Assembly: GCA_000310025.1 (NCBI GenBank)
Contig: FN649731.1
Span: 1,049,392-1,113,391, forward strand
Reading direction: 5' to 3'
Origin: Ectocarpus siliculosus
Lineage: Eukaryota > Sar > Phaeophyceae > Ectocarpales > Ectocarpaceae
DNA length: 64,000 nt
Shown here: in pieces, positions 23,901 through 38,900 of the stretch
Numbering within the stretch: position 1 is the first letter of the stretch
Layout of the letters: the number at the start of each line of letters is the position of its first letter
Translations under genes and position numbers: made by a program
Notes under the pieces: generated by a model
Seen by the model: only the letters and a program-made list of their open reading frames with translations
Databases searched by the model: none
What the model was told of the DNA's origin: nothing

Positions 23901-26900
23901 GTTTAACCTAATCCAGCTGTTGCGCACAAGCACACACACGCACCTGGTCCAGAGCGCGAGCACAGACTCCACCGCCTCCATCACCCTTCTCTTCTCCGGT
24001 TGGAATCCTTCTTCAACGTCGAACAGCTTCCGCCTACGGAGCATGAGCCTCTTGGACCGGTCCTCGCTCCCCGCTGCCCACCGCTCTAGCCGCGCGTGCA
24101 TGTCGCTGTCGTCGTCGAACTTTGTCTGCTCGTGATTGGAAAATGCGTTGTACAAGAATCCGAAATGCTTGGGGCATGAGACTGGACGGCATGCCGAATA
24201 CGTCATGTTTTCATGTAAAATCGGCTCTGGTACCTGGTACCAGATTCAAGAGGGTTCACCCCTAGCGTTCATGCTTGTTTTCAAGGTATTCGTTCGGAAT
24301 GTACCGAAGGTATGCAGTTATGAGGCTCTCAAATAGTGGTACGCGAGCGTGAGTCTACCAGATGCATCGTTGACCAGTTGTGGCTCTTTGAATGAGCAAA
24401 CAATGTTCGTACAAGCGTTTTTGGCTGCGATGGTGCATGAGTCCTTTCCGGCCCTTCTCCAATGCGTGTTATTGCGCCCGCACCAGAACTACGCACACCT
24501 TTGGTTGGTCGTGCCTTCTTATTCCCTTGTTCTATTGTTTCAAGTTGACACGAAGGCAGGGTAGGGTTTCTCTTGACGTATTGTTTTTCTAGCAAGACCA
24601 TCAGACTCCCGTTGGCCATACTCCAACGAACGGCCCTCATCGACAACAAGCCATGACCTCCGAAAATGTTTTCGTTGCGAAAGTGCGGACAGCAAGGCCC
24701 GCGCGCTGGGTTCCATGTAATTTCACTCAAGGACCACCTAACGTGTTTGCTCTGCCCTTGGCCACAACTCCCGGTATCGGCGGGAAGCAATCAGTGGATG
24801 GCCACGACACAATTCATCTCTCTGCAAGGGCTTGCTCCAGGGATATGTGATGTGATTTTCCATCGTCATGACTTTGCTCTATGTAGCACTCCAGAACTCA
24901 CCCTCCTTTTCTGGGTAGTGAGGCATCAGGACAACAAAGAGTGTTAAATTCGTTGGGTCTGCATGCAGCGCTGCCCCAAGGATGTCATATTTCATGCACT
25001 TACCTGCCACCTCTCCAGCCTGTCTCTGTGCTGATGCGTGCCAACAACGGCCACCTTGATCGCCACCTGCACGACGGAGCTGTCCCGTATGCCCGTACGC
25101 AGCACCATCAAGATCTAGGTTTGAAGGGAAAAGGGCAGCTGTTAGTAAACTCAGTGCTAGAGGAACCCAAAACGTCGATCAGCAGGGGTTAGTTGTGTAA
25201 CTGCGCCGGGCGTTTCGTCTGCCATGTACTCGTTGTTGTCGATGTTCGGTTGTTGTACCACATCGCCTGGACGCCGTCTTAATAGTGCGTCTTCCACTAG
25301 GGTTATCGTAACCGCCTAGGACAACGACAGACTGGTGCTCCAAGACATCCTGCACCACTGCATAGTTCGCGATCGTTCTCCGGTTGTTTCGATTCGACCA
25401 CGCTGGAACAAGTTGTGTTACAACCCGCCACCATGGCTAAATCAAGCTCGCCTTTTGGATCACGGGCAAGATGGGCATGGCGTAGGCTTGGCATAGAGGC
25501 GCCTCCTCCAGAAGCCACTGCCGATCAAGGATGAGCACTGGGGACGATTGTGCCTGTAGGGGTGACGGTAAGCATCGGGGTGCCGGGGCAGGGGGTAGGA
25601 GTCATAAGCTACTTTTGAAAAAGGAGCAACCAAGGACACACTCGCAAGAATGCAACCTCGTCGGAGTTGATGTCCAAAATACATGTTGCCAAACCCGACT
25701 GCCTCGGAAAGGTAAAGGTGAAAAGGCGCATGGTTCCAAAACCAAGTCCGCAACGGACCAGCGGAGAGTGCGAAGTAATCCCGCTGTGCGGCCTACGAGG
25801 TTATCCGCTACAGTAGTACGAGCATGGGGTCCAGCGAACTGTCGGGGAGGGGAACCTTTCAGAACCTTGTCAATCACAGGCGAACAGGCCACGGAATATG
25901 CCTGCGCGTTTATCCAACCGGTCTTGATCCACGTGCTTCGAGCCTGTTATCCCAAGGATGTGGTCATTGTCCAACAGTGAGTTGTATCAAGTTCTAACCA
26001 GCACCCCGTCGCTGACGACGGACGGCAGTCGTGCCCACCTTGAGATCAACTACACTGTCTTCCCCGCCATCAGCACCGGCCGCAGTGCCACCCTCGCCAA
26101 TGCTCTCCGCCGGTGTCGTCGCAGCGGCTCCACTGCCCAATCCGGTCGCAGGCCGCTCCTTGGTATCTCCTGGCTCCTTCGACGCCAGATTTCCAGCCAA
26201 GGCTGACGCCGCCGCCGCGGCCTTGTCCTTCTTGTCGTTCTGCCGGGACTCTTTTACACCAACCACGTAGAATGGGCCGAAAGCATGCGATGGAGGACGG
26301 GGGCACGCCCCCGCCTCGGCCTCCGGCAAGAGGTATACTGACGAAGGATCGGTGGGCTCCACGCGCACTCTCCTTCCGTATGGCATCCACTTGAGTACCT
26401 GTCATGCGGTGTGTTTTGTTTTGTTTTGTACCAGGAACATGAAGTTATTGGGAAAGACGAAATGAAACTTGTGCGAGGCACGCAGTAAAGGGAATTCAAA
26501 CGTTACAAGTTACAAGTCTACAGTGTTCACAACACTTCCTGTGGCAATCTCGGGGGCATTGATCTCCTGATATTTCCATGAAAGAACACATGCACACAGA
26601 CACACGAATACTGGTCGAAGAATTCGGCGACGAGGACCACAACACAAAAACTGGGAGTTACTGTTGCATCGCACCGAATACTTCTAGTGCGTAAAACGGC
26701 GACCCCTCATGAGTGTTCGAAGTACTATCGACGAAACCACCAATGACCGTGGAGATCATAAGTCACACAGCTGATAGTGCTGAGATTCTACCAGGCAAAG
26801 TTACAATTGTAGTGGATGGCGGTGTCGTGTTGGAGGACCCGAACGCTGCCGTTTTTCAATAACGCGAACACTGCACACAAAACAGGACAAAACAGAAACA

Positions 26901-29900
26901 CAAATAGCAGCATCACTCGCCTCTCGCATGTTCTGTCCCTTCTCCAGTCGGGCATTGGCCTTGCCCTTCTGCATTGACACTGGGAACGGCATGAGCATTC
27001 CCTCCGTTACCGCAGCTCTGACGTTGTTTCTCAAACGGAAGGGGCCGATGAGCGCCTCCAGTGCGTTTTCGGCCGCTTTCACCCTCTCTTCCGCCTACGC
27101 GTTAGTTCCACATCAAGAGTCGCAACAGACGTGGTGTTCCTAGGAGTCGCCCAAATGTGCCCTTCAACCCATCGACGCAGCACCGATCGGCTTCTCAACT
27201 ACTGGGGACAGAGCCGTGAGTTCCTGCGCAATAGGTCAAGGTTTGGCCTTACCTTCTCCCGCTCTTGTTGATGGTTTTGGACCGCACGTTTCGCCTTTCG
27301 CGAAATCTGCTGCAGTTCCTCTTTGTGTGCCGCGCTCACCCCTCCTTTCGCCCGAGCATGCTGCCGGGCGGGATCGAGAACAAATGTGGAGTGCGCGTGT
27401 AGAATTACGGTGGTTCACACACATGCTTTGATGGGGGCGCGTTCAATTTTCCATCCCGCGGGGAGTGGTATGGGCGAAGTCCTATCATCATACTTTCATG
27501 GACTCTTCATCATCTTCCGAGTTGAGGAGATGGGCTCTATCGCCTCGTTTTCGTCAGCTATGTCCCCTACGCTGTGTCTCTCTTGGGGTTGCTGGTAAAA
27601 GCGATTTTACAACTCCATGAGTGGTGGGTCTTTTGGGGGGTGTAGATCCGGTAGGTGGGTCGCATTCAAAGAAGTAGCATCGGACCCCGGAAGTTCGTTT
27701 CTTGTCCTGAGGAACACACCAAAGGACATACTGGATAGATGTACGTCAGGTGTTATTTATAGACAACAACGTCAAGGAGATCCCGTTGAGAGTTCAGCAG
27801 GAACGAAGACGCCTCTCTCTGAACTTTGATACACTCTCACCTGGTAAACCCCTACGGCTTTGTCTCGCAACCTCTCGTACTTTCTTTGTTTTCGGCTCTC
27901 CATTCGTAGCCGGATCAATTCACCGCCTAACCTCAATCGCGCCGCATGCACCTTCCAACGGCCTTTACGCTTGGTCTTCTTCGCGAAGAACTCCTGGGAG
28001 TTTGTAGTAGGGTTCACAAAGCTTCTTTGACCAGTGTTTCGTAGTGGCACCGTGATAGTATGTGTTGAAAACGATAACAAGAGCCGAATGCATGTAGTCG
28101 AGTTGCACAGCATCATGATGTGCAACCACCCTTCATTTGCTCAAAACTATGATAAACAACACGCACGTTTTCGCAAAAAAACAGAAGAAACGTTGCCTGA
28201 TTCAAGGGAGTGGTTGCATTGAAAGGTATGGCGATAATAGATTAATATGTCAATGGTCAACCACAACTGAAACTCGCCTGTTCCCGGACCATCTTAGCCC
28301 CTTCGTGCCATCCAAACGTGGGTCTAACGATGTCCATGATCGTGGATTGCCACCACCTGAACACCGTCGAAATCGAGCAATGTTTATAGGAACTCCAAGC
28401 GCAGGAAGGTAGGCGCGAGCCAACCATGAATCCCCCACGGATATTTTGTGAATGCCGTTGGACGGGGTAATCATCAAAGAGATGATTCAAAACTTGATCC
28501 TCCATCGAAGACGCTCGGCGATTGTCTCACGCGAATGTATCCACTGTAGCATCTTTCCAAGCACGAGGCCAAGCCGTCACTGGTCGCTGTGCTTTGCTAG
28601 AAGATGAGGCGATCAACGCGTCCCAAAAACTATGTGCGGTACTAGCCCGACCATACCCAGAGCCAGCTTTCGCGAGGTTGACGTTTGTTCTTCTCCAATA
28701 CCCTCCGTCTTTCATAGGCATACCTACCATCTCTCCTATCACAGTTGAGCGACTACGGGACGGAAGCTGTGGTTGAGGCGAGCCGTCTCTTCTACTGAAT
28801 TACTCCCGCATGAATGCTACAGCAACACGACCGTACCTTGGATATTGCTTGAGGACAATCTCCTGGTTCGTATCGGACTTGAGAAGACGCGCCTTGCCGA
28901 AATAGCGAGCAACCTTGTACGTAAGTTTCTTTCGGATCTGCTCGCACGGTTGTCGGACGATCGATATTTATTAGCGAATCTTGCACAGCAATAGGGTTGT
29001 TGAGTATTCAACATTCGGCAGACACTAAGACTGTTTTGAACGCACAGTGTGCAAAGCTCCTCGCGGGCGATCCGCTTGCTTTCGCCTAGAAAAAAGTGAA
29101 CGTATCACCTGCATTTGAATAGAAAGGACACAAACTGTTGACCAATGTCGGTGAAACCGAATGGCATACAGCGAAGAGAAAACACTGACTTTGGGTAAGA
29201 ACCCTCCCCCGAGCCAACCGTTGCGTAAAGCACATCAAAACATGGTTCAGTTGGTGATTCCGAAGTTGGCTCCTTCGACGGTAGTCTCCTATCCGAAACG
29301 CACACGGCAAACGAGTTGTTTGTCGAAATTGCAACAGCTGCACAAGCGGGGGTACGCTTTCCCGTAAAAAACTTCGTGGTGCATCAAGCAGGAACTTGCT
29401 GAAGATAGACGGAACTGCAGTGCAGACCTGCTCGTAAGAATCATTATACGAAACAAGATATCGAGCCTCAGAATGGTTTCGAACGCTTAAAATGGAGAAT
29501 GCTTGGTCTCAACTGCCGGCATCGCACTCAATTCTTTCCTTTGGCTGCAATAGCAGGTGATTAATCGTTGAGATACTGTCAGGCTTTGAATCAAGGTAGG
29601 TGTTTCTCACGTCTGGGCCAGCAAGTTGTTGCTTCTTCGTTCAAGCAATACCATCAACGTAAATCTGTTAGGGAGGATGGAGGATCATATTTGTACGAAA
29701 CCTGGCCTGTATTTGCCTTTCTCCTGTCCCTCAGGTCGGGTTGTACACGGAGAAATCGAGCTGAAGGCTGTCTACATGTCTCTCCCGATGGTTGCTTCAT
29801 ACCTGATCGTCCTTGTGGCGTTGTATTTTCCACAGAAGGTGTTGATCCATCAAATGTCTTCGCCTCTTTCTCGCCAGATAGCCCCTCCACACTGCCTGGA

Positions 29901-32900
29901 AAATGCAAAGGGAACAACGACAAGAATCAGTGAATTGGCCATGATCCGCTGCGTACTATATCGCCGACCTCTAAATAAACACTAGGGAATGAAAGAGACT
30001 GTTGTTTTATGTAGTACAACAATAAGAAGAATTGCCACCGGCAACGTCCGGTGACCACATCAGCTTGTGTGGACTAGACCGATTCAGTTTCATGGCGGAA
30101 AAGCCCCAGTTCTATCATTCACTTGCGGCATACGGAATAGGCGCCCAAATACCTGGATTTTGATGGCAGCGGCAAGCATTTTCTTGTCTCTCGACCTCTT
30201 GCCGGTGGCCGCGGACTCCGCCTTCATCCAGAGCTCCCTCGCCCTCGACGATTGCTCTTCCTTCAAACGCTTGAGCTTTAGCGATCGGAACCCTACCGCC
30301 TCGATCCTTCATTTATCCGAACATCAAGAATGCTGAAATGAGGCAACTATGTCGTCCATTCACTGTGGGGCATAGGTAGAACGTCTAGTCCAACGAAACA
30401 TGCAGAAAACAGCAGCACCCGCCGCCCCAGAGACAGTACAAACACGAACATAAACAGCCACCCGAAATAACACATCGTTGTTAAAGTCGGACGGCCGACT
30501 GACAGCCTCAACTCCGCCCAAAGGGCTGACAAAACCAACACCGAAACACCGATGTGTTGACCATCGCCATCGACAAGGTGTACGGTGAAGATGCCAGTTT
30601 GTAGACGACTGTGATGAAATGTTCGGCGGCATGAACTGCGATCGAGGTGGGACGGTATCCACACACCGGTGTTCGGCGAGTTGGTCGGGCAGGAGGTAGT
30701 GGTGGCGAGCTTCCAGGCACCGTTTGCAAAGAAGCAGACATCCTTCAGTATCGCACCCAAAGCACTGGAAAGCCTGTTTTCAATCACGGCGCATAAAGTC
30801 GACAGTAATGCCAATGCTCTCAAGGAAATCGAAGTTTCAGGAATTATGTCGAGGACACATGCCACCGTCTGGAAGCACGCTCTGCTGATTGGCGTGTGCC
30901 GTCTATAGGCGGCGTTTCTCTCGGCCGCAACGGGAATCGAAGTGATACAAACGAGAAAGGAGACAGCCCGCGATGACCATGCGATAACCGTACGTTTGCT
31001 CCATGTGCCGATAACGGTGGATCACAACGCCGAGCACTTCGAAGGTCGTGGAAATGTCAATGTAGACACCATTGAAGTGGAATAATAAATCAATGTCGAA
31101 CCACAACGTCCTATGTAGCAATGCCAAAGCATCGCTCCGTTTCCCTTCCCTTTGCTATCCCACCGCTCGTACTACTACGCATCGCAATCTTGTCTACCTT
31201 TGAGCCCCCATCCCAGCATTGTGACCAAAGATGTACGATGTGCAGTTGATCTGCGTCACAAAGTAAGCCCCAGCACACCGTACATGGCTCCCTTTATCTA
31301 TCCGTAATACCGCGTGTACTCATTGTTGCACCTGTGCCCTGTCCCCGCAATCATGGCACATTCCAACGAGCGGCTCGAAGGTGTGGCGCCTGATTCTCCC
31401 TTTGCGGTGAATGTGCGCAAAGCAGGACACGCAAAAGTTGTCGCCGCACTGCTGGCAATGCTTCACGGCCACCTGTAGGTTTAACACAAAAAAATGAGAG
31501 AGCGAGAGAGAATGGCTGCTCATCGTCGCGCCGCGCGGACAGGAAAGGACGTGGCTGCTTTTTTCCTTGATTGCCAGCGAGAGCATTCTCGGTTGTTCAA
31601 ATTGATGGTGAAAAAGCTGGGCAGGTGACGCCGATGGCCTCGACGGCTTGAGGCCTTTCATGTACACCCGACCGTCGGTTCAAACTTGTGAGCAGCGAAA
31701 GATGAAAGGGTCTCGCAATTGTTCCGTTGTTGCCCATTGCATTGGCAAGGCCTGGTCTGGTATATACGTGTAACAAGATTGCGTGACAGATACGGTGGTG
31801 CCACCAGCAAGCTGTCAGTTTCGGAACCCGTAGCACAACATAAAAGGATCGGTTTAGGATGTGCTAAAAACATCTGTGGTGGGAATGCAATGACGAAATT
31901 CCAAAAACCCGAACTTCGCTGGTACGAAATCAATCCAATCTCAACCAGCTTTAATCGTACCTGAAAGCTGCATTCTTCACACATCTCGATCGGCACTCGG
32001 AGATGAGTAGAGGCATTGCCGGTGCGGTGGATTCGGTCGACGCAGAGATGGCACAGCATGTCTTCGTCGCAGTCCGCGCAAATTCTGCAAAGAGCACAAC
32101 ATCGCGGCACAACCCACGCATGAAAAGCGCATCCGCGTGATATCTCGTACTATTCAGGTGACGGTCTAGACTACAGAACTCCAGGACTCGGTCAATTTCA
32201 CCCAAAAAAATGCCCAAAGCTGGGTGTGCATGCGAGATACGCGGTACATGTTGCCGACGCATTCCGCACAGATTTTCGGGGGCAAGCGGAGGCGCTTCAG
32301 CGGCGTCGCACCGTGTTTTCTGGTTCTCCAAACTCATCTCCTACGCCATCGAGTGACATGTGCCCGTGCACGTCCTCGAGACTTGGTCAGTGAAAAAGTT
32401 GCGGGCCATGGTTGGGGCACGATATCAGCATCGATGTTTGCTGTTCGACTATGTCACGCACTCACTCGGTGGCCACTTCTTCGGCGCACTCGTGGCACAT
32501 CGGCACCATGATCTCCTCTCCCGCGGGGACGACGACCGCCGTGGAGATGTCGAACTTTCCCAGAATCTTAGGCTTCGTCCAAGACGACTTCCCTGTCTCG
32601 AGGTTTTGCAGAAAAAGCCATCAACAAAAACGACGAAAAGACAAACAGCAAACAGCATCCCCAAGCTCGAGACATGGTGGGGAGGCCGAGCACCGAGTGA
32701 CAAGGAGATATCGTGACGTTCCTACATGGGATGCCAAGAGTAGGCGCAACGTGTTCATGGTAGGGTGAATGAAGCGACCGTTTCATGCAGCAAGCCGTGC
32801 GATTATCATTTTCTTGAAACGTATGGTCGGCACACTGCCAATATTCCCAGCCATGGCAAGAGACCATAGCAACGTCGTTCTCCGTCGCTTTCTGCCGTCG

Positions 32901-35900
32901 CTCCCTACCAGCGTGCTTCGTCATCCGGTTTCACACGAGCTACCAAATTGTAGTCATTGTCCCGAACGAATCCTACCTGTTCTCGACAAAATCGGCAACT
33001 ATATCTGGAAGGTTTGAATGCCTGAGATACTCGGCAACTCCATCTAGGAATTGCGTCAAAGGTTGATGATGTGGGCCGGTCGACCGGCATGGGTTTCTCG
33101 GCTCAGTTTTCTTCTCCGGTCCGTACACCCTCATATTCGATCCAGTTATCATCGAATTATGTAGCTCTGTCCCTCCCTGTCTCTTCTGGGGTGAGCAGCT
33201 GGCCCCTTGCCCTTTTACCTGTTTTTGGGTCAAAATAGTACTCGGCCCCGGTGAGGCCGTCCAAGCACCGGTAGTACCGCTTCATCGCCAACTTTGCCGC
33301 TCGCGTCCGAGCTGCAAACGCCCGCATCCTGTAGTTGGAGAGGGAGGGGATTCGCAACAGATACAGAACGGAGACATGGGTAAAACATTTGCTGAACTGG
33401 CTGCGAACCAACGCAGCAATTGTCTAGCACAAGGGCTACTCGTGGGCCATTCGATGCCCCCTGCAATAAATTCTACGCGATCCATCCAAACACTTTGTTC
33501 TGGCATACTAAATATCTCCACGAATAGAGTCCTGAGAGTGAACCGTGCAACGCCCGGCCTCGTGTTGCTGTGCGTTTTCACCCGCCTTGTTTGCAGCAAT
33601 GACGCAGCCCAGTTGAGCCTTGCATCATGCCGGTGAAGCTCCCGCCGCCCCGATGCCTCCCGCGCCAGTGCCCTCCCGGAGCAACCCCTCGCCACGCAGG
33701 CCTGCACCACCATGGCCGCCGCTTCGAGTCGGTCGAGGGCGCGCCGTCTTGCCCCTCTTCCCTCGGCCTCCATCTCTGAGCACGCCTATGACGACGACGG
33801 CAAGGATAGGTGGGCATGGTTTCTCGCGGGCGGCCCTTGTCGTGCTGCCGCTCTGGTCGATATGGTTGTTCTATTGAGCGGACAATGATCATTTATTCAC
33901 TCCGCACATGCGTGCCTGCTGGCGTTCAACAGGTCCCTGCCAACTAGTACGAGGCGCGATGGCGGGCGTGTAGAAGTACCTCCTACAATTGTTTTTTAAC
34001 AAGGAAATTTGAAATGGTGAACGAAAGCATTTACATTTCTGACAACGCCCAGGAACCAGACCTGGAGCAGATGCCAGGGAGAGAAAACATGTTGTTGGCG
34101 GTAAAATGGTGGCAATCGCCACACAACAATGTATCCAACCTCCCCGTTCCGCTAACTGACGTCGGTTCAGGCTGAAGCGTACTAGCTGCCGCAGAAAAAC
34201 TATGTTTATTAATGGAGTCATGAAAACAATTCTCGGTTTGTTGAACGAGCGTGTCTCATGATCGGTAGCAGCATGTTTGGCGCCGACTCCCTCACCTCCT
34301 TCCCGGCTTGAGAGTTGACGAAGACGAACTTTTGTAGAAGAACCAGCAAGCGCTGGTCGTCTGGTCGAAATCCCCCTAGGCATTCAACCTCGGCCGTTTC
34401 GGCCGTTGCCCCCTCTCCCGCTGCTTTGGCCCCAGCCACTTTAGCCGTGGCCCCGCCACCTGCGGGGCTCTTCGCCCCAGCAGCACCGGGTCGTCCCGAA
34501 AGCTTTGCTGCTTTTTCCGCTCGATTTTCGGTCGTCGGGGTCCTGGAGTTCTCCGCCCTGCTTCTTTTCCCGTCTGCGTTCGTGGGAGACGTCGCCTCGC
34601 CTCTCGCGGAGCGGTTGTAGGGCCGCTTTGATTTTTTTCCGACGCCGCTCCCACGGTCGGCTTCAACCAATGAGGAGACGGCAGTAGTAGCACCTGGGAT
34701 GGCTCTGACGAGCACGGCAACACTTTCTTCCTGTGCTGCCGCGGCGGCGGCGTCCCCCAGCCTACGGAGGTCTGGGTGCTGCGTGCCGATATCGTCCAGC
34801 GCAGCTAAGAAGCTCGGATACGGGAGATGACTCAGGTCCTGTTTTATTCCCCAAGATCCGACGGTCCGAAAAAAGGCGCGCACTTTGTCGATTTACCCCT
34901 AATCTAACCCTGTGTGCGGGCTGTCTACGCGGACGTAGGAAGAAACATTTGTAGGCGCTGTGGTTGATGTGCCATTGAACAAGTTCGTATCCACGACGGC
35001 CAGTGAGAAACGCCGTGGGTCGATTGTGGTTCCATTCTAGGGTTGTTCCTGCTATGTATTTGTTTCGAGCTTGCAACCCGGAACGCAAGCAAATCGTGTG
35101 AAGGGAGGAAATTCAGTTCCGAATGATTTTGTCGAGCATGTGCCGTCGCCTAGCAGAGCATGTACTGTTAGTTTGCACTCAGTCGTTCGCCTATTGTACG
35201 GATGTGGACACAATGCGTGGCAAATACATGCAACATACCCTGGGTTTCAGCCTGGAGAAGGAAATCTCCACCCGTTGCACTGGAAAGCGCTTATCGATGA
35301 TGCCGGCGTCTTTGCACAAGGCCGTCAGCTTGGCGACCACCATTCTGCCGGTATTTCGCCGATCTCCGAATCGGCAGTACTTCATGAACGTCTGCATGTC
35401 AATGGTGGAGGCAAACAGCAATGGTGTGGACTTCATTGGTTTCTGGGTTGGGATGAAGGTCTCGAAATACCGATCTTGCTGCAGAGTAGTAACGTCACAA
35501 GTTTCTATTGAATCGTGCTGCGCCGCCGCACATCGTGTTGCCATGCGAGGTCTCGCCGATGGGATATGCATATGATATAAGAACGCGCGGGAACAAGCAC
35601 GCCTTCGCGCAAGCGTGCTCGCCACTTGCCGGCTGGGCCAACAGCAAATTGCCCCCCCGCCCCTAGACGTTTCCGACCATGCCTGGCCGTGTCCTACCGT
35701 CTACCCGGACACGGCCCCCATTTTTCATACCCTATGGAGCTCTAGGTCATCATCAAGGTCCTCTGAACGAGCGCCGTTGAGCAGCTCCTCGTCTTCCCGC
35801 CTCCGGATTAGCTGCTTCCACCTGTATTTGCGGCACGAAACATCCTCGTGAGTTCCTCCTCAGTCGATAAGTCCTACAAAATATCGCCTGGAACCAAGTC

Positions 35901-38900
35901 CGGCGTTTTCCTTCGTTTGAAGGAACAGCTCAGACTTCATCACCTCATGGTTGTAGAACAGTAGAAAGTCAGGATGTCAAGCTCTGATGTGGAGAACCCT
36001 CGAGGCAGTCAGAGCTAGCTGGGAATAAGCCACCAGCAGCATAATGTAGCCCCGAATCCACTTTGTTAATTGTTTGACCCCCCGCTCATTGTGATAGGTG
36101 TGGTTGGGATGGATGCGTTTCGGTATACACTAGGCTGTTTGGTCAGGGGTCGCTGCGACTTCACCTCTGTAGGTTAGGAGGCAGTGGGGGGTTAACATAG
36201 AAATCTACGACTAGCGGGAAACTCGGTCCAACGGCTGGGTCCTTCCTTCGCTCTGCATCGACCATTGACAATAGCATGCCTACAGCCACGGCGCACCTAA
36301 CGCGCCCTGCCGCTCTCTCCTCGCCGAGGTGTTGGGTGTAAGTCCTGCGAAACTGGGCCCTCCGACGACCGAGCCATCCGCGGGTCAGTGCCTGGAGCCC
36401 TATCACCCACCGACGTGTCTGCATAAACCTGTCGACACACCCCCAAAAGGTTCTCGTTCATTTTCATGCAATATGTGGTCATTCGTCATTATCGCTGGGT
36501 GCTTGTCGCTGTTTTTGATGCGCCGCTTCATTTCGGCTTGCTCTCGCTCGTTCGTTGCCCGTTTCTCGTTACTCATTGTTTGGCTGTTGGTTAGAGGCTC
36601 GACTCCACGGGGGATCCGCAGAGAGATGGGGGAGACCAGCGGCACGGCCGATGGAAGGGTCGTGAACTGAGTATCCAACGACATAATATTGTCCTCAGAC
36701 CACCAATGGGACACCAACCGATTCATAACTATTTTGCCATGCTCAAATGAATCGACCTGCCGCGAGATCCTCTACTCCGACTAGGGTGTTGCACAGCAGC
36801 AGAGGTTGGGAACGGGCGGTCTAAAGAGTTGTGAGTCCCCGGCACAGGTCGAATCTACCGTAGGCAGCGGAACCCACCTTCTCCTGGCAATGTAACGCCT
36901 TCCCAACGCACGCACAACAACGCCCGCGTTCCCCTTCGCGGTTGCTCGGTACATGGCCTGCATGCAGACGCCTCTGAACAGGCCTCGACGCCTGGGGCGT
37001 GATGGAGTCAGCCAGCAAGACACCAAGCAACATCAGCAAAAACAGCAAGATGAGTGGTAACAAAACCAGGAGCGTCCAAGGGGGGGTCGTATGTCCACAG
37101 CCTTCGAGATAAGGAAGTCGCAAAAATCTATGAGGGTGAAAATGTTCCAATCTGCTACGCTTGGTTTCAGTCCGTAGACGCGGGCCAAGATCAGTTTTGG
37201 GGCCAGGTAGATGGTGGAATCGGGAGGGGGAAATTACTTGTGATTGTTGGGGGTTGAGCCAATATGGGGAAAACGAGTGGGAATGCAGTGTTTTCTTTCA
37301 CGGAGACGACCAGCGCTATTCGGAGACCTTTGATGCTGACTTCAAAAAAATTGAAACAACCGTATACGGCGAACGTCAACCCCGCTCTACGGGTCTAAGG
37401 AGACTGAGAAGGACTGGGCGTGAGGCAACAGGAAGCATGAGGGGTAGGGAAGCGTGCGTGTGGTACTTCCGCGCAAAGCACGTCTTGTCGCTGGCATGGG
37501 AGTGGTCGTCCAGCCCTCTGTACCTCGAAGTCACGCTGTTGTGTTTTCGATCACGAACGTAGTGTTGGATTCTGATCGCCGCCTTCTCCTCCTTCTCCTG
37601 GACAATATTGTTTTGCATCAAACGTGGAAGAACGCGTTTGGTTTTTTCATGCCCAGGCCCACTGCAAAGTGTGTAACATGTGAAAGACGTGCAAGGCGTA
37701 AGTCTTCACCATTGCCAAGAGGATGAAAGGAGGACTGCAATCGTGCGAACACTCTCATTTTAATTTCTTGCAGACGGTGTTGCTCTTTGTGGCATATCTT
37801 GGCACTAGTACGGATACACCTGGCAACCGTTCCATCCTCGTCTGCAACCTCATGAAGTGGTAGGTTTGGGGTAATAATGACGGTACCATCCTGCGGTTTC
37901 CCTCCAGACGGTCAGGCATCAAGGTTCTAATATATAATGCGCTCTGGAACTTTCTCGTTTTCAATTTTGTCGTTAAACTGATCTCGGAAGCATCGGTACG
38001 GGCCATTGTACAACGTGCGTCCTCTGGCTGACACAGAGAGCGATACTAACGACGCCAACACATCTGGCGCCCGTCATCATGCGGGGATGGCCAGCACGCC
38101 ATACTTGCTGACCTTCTTCTTCTTCATGAGCTTCCCGGAGGCCACTCGTATCATTATCGCTCCCGCAACGGTTGTCGCGGCTTCGTGTTTCTTCCGACTC
38201 GCCAGCGTCGTAATAGGAAAGGCCAAGGCCTTCATCTTCAACGTAGTTTCCGCTGTTCTAGCACCTGTATGCCATCCCAAGCAGAACCGAACAATCATGG
38301 GAAGCAGCCAACCGTTCGTCAGTACGTCACTTTGTTGGCCCTCTCGAGTGCATTCTTCGACCAGCAAGGGATTGTGCTGGATGGAAACACGTTGCTGGTC
38401 TGGTCAGCGGCCATAGCTATTACCAGTTCCATCAAGTGTTTTGCTCGCCCAACCAATGCTCAAGCGTTTGGCCGGTCCGGCGTACCAAGTTCTTGACTCT
38501 GTTAGTGTCCCTAAATGGGCACCCGGGCAAGAGAAACAACCACTTTGGTGTCCATTTCCCACTCGTCTGGCCCCTTTGTGCATGCCCCTACGGTCTAGCA
38601 GATGTGTTGCAAGTTAAAGCGAACAAGAGTCATGTGCCCTGGTGCTGGATACGAACGCTCGCCGGGTTCACAGTACCTCCTCGTCTAATCGCCCCAGCCA
38701 TGACCGAAATCCGTCGCGTCCATCTACCGGTAGTCCGTACTTTGCCCGCGAGCCCTTTTGCAAGCTGTGCCCTCTCTGCGGCCTGTCTCAATGCGGACGC
38801 GGCAGCGAAGACCAGTCGTTGGAAAGGCGTGGTGGTACCCAGAAAAATATTTTCAGCCTGTACTGGCCCTCGTGTATGCTGTACTTGAGTGGAATCGTCT

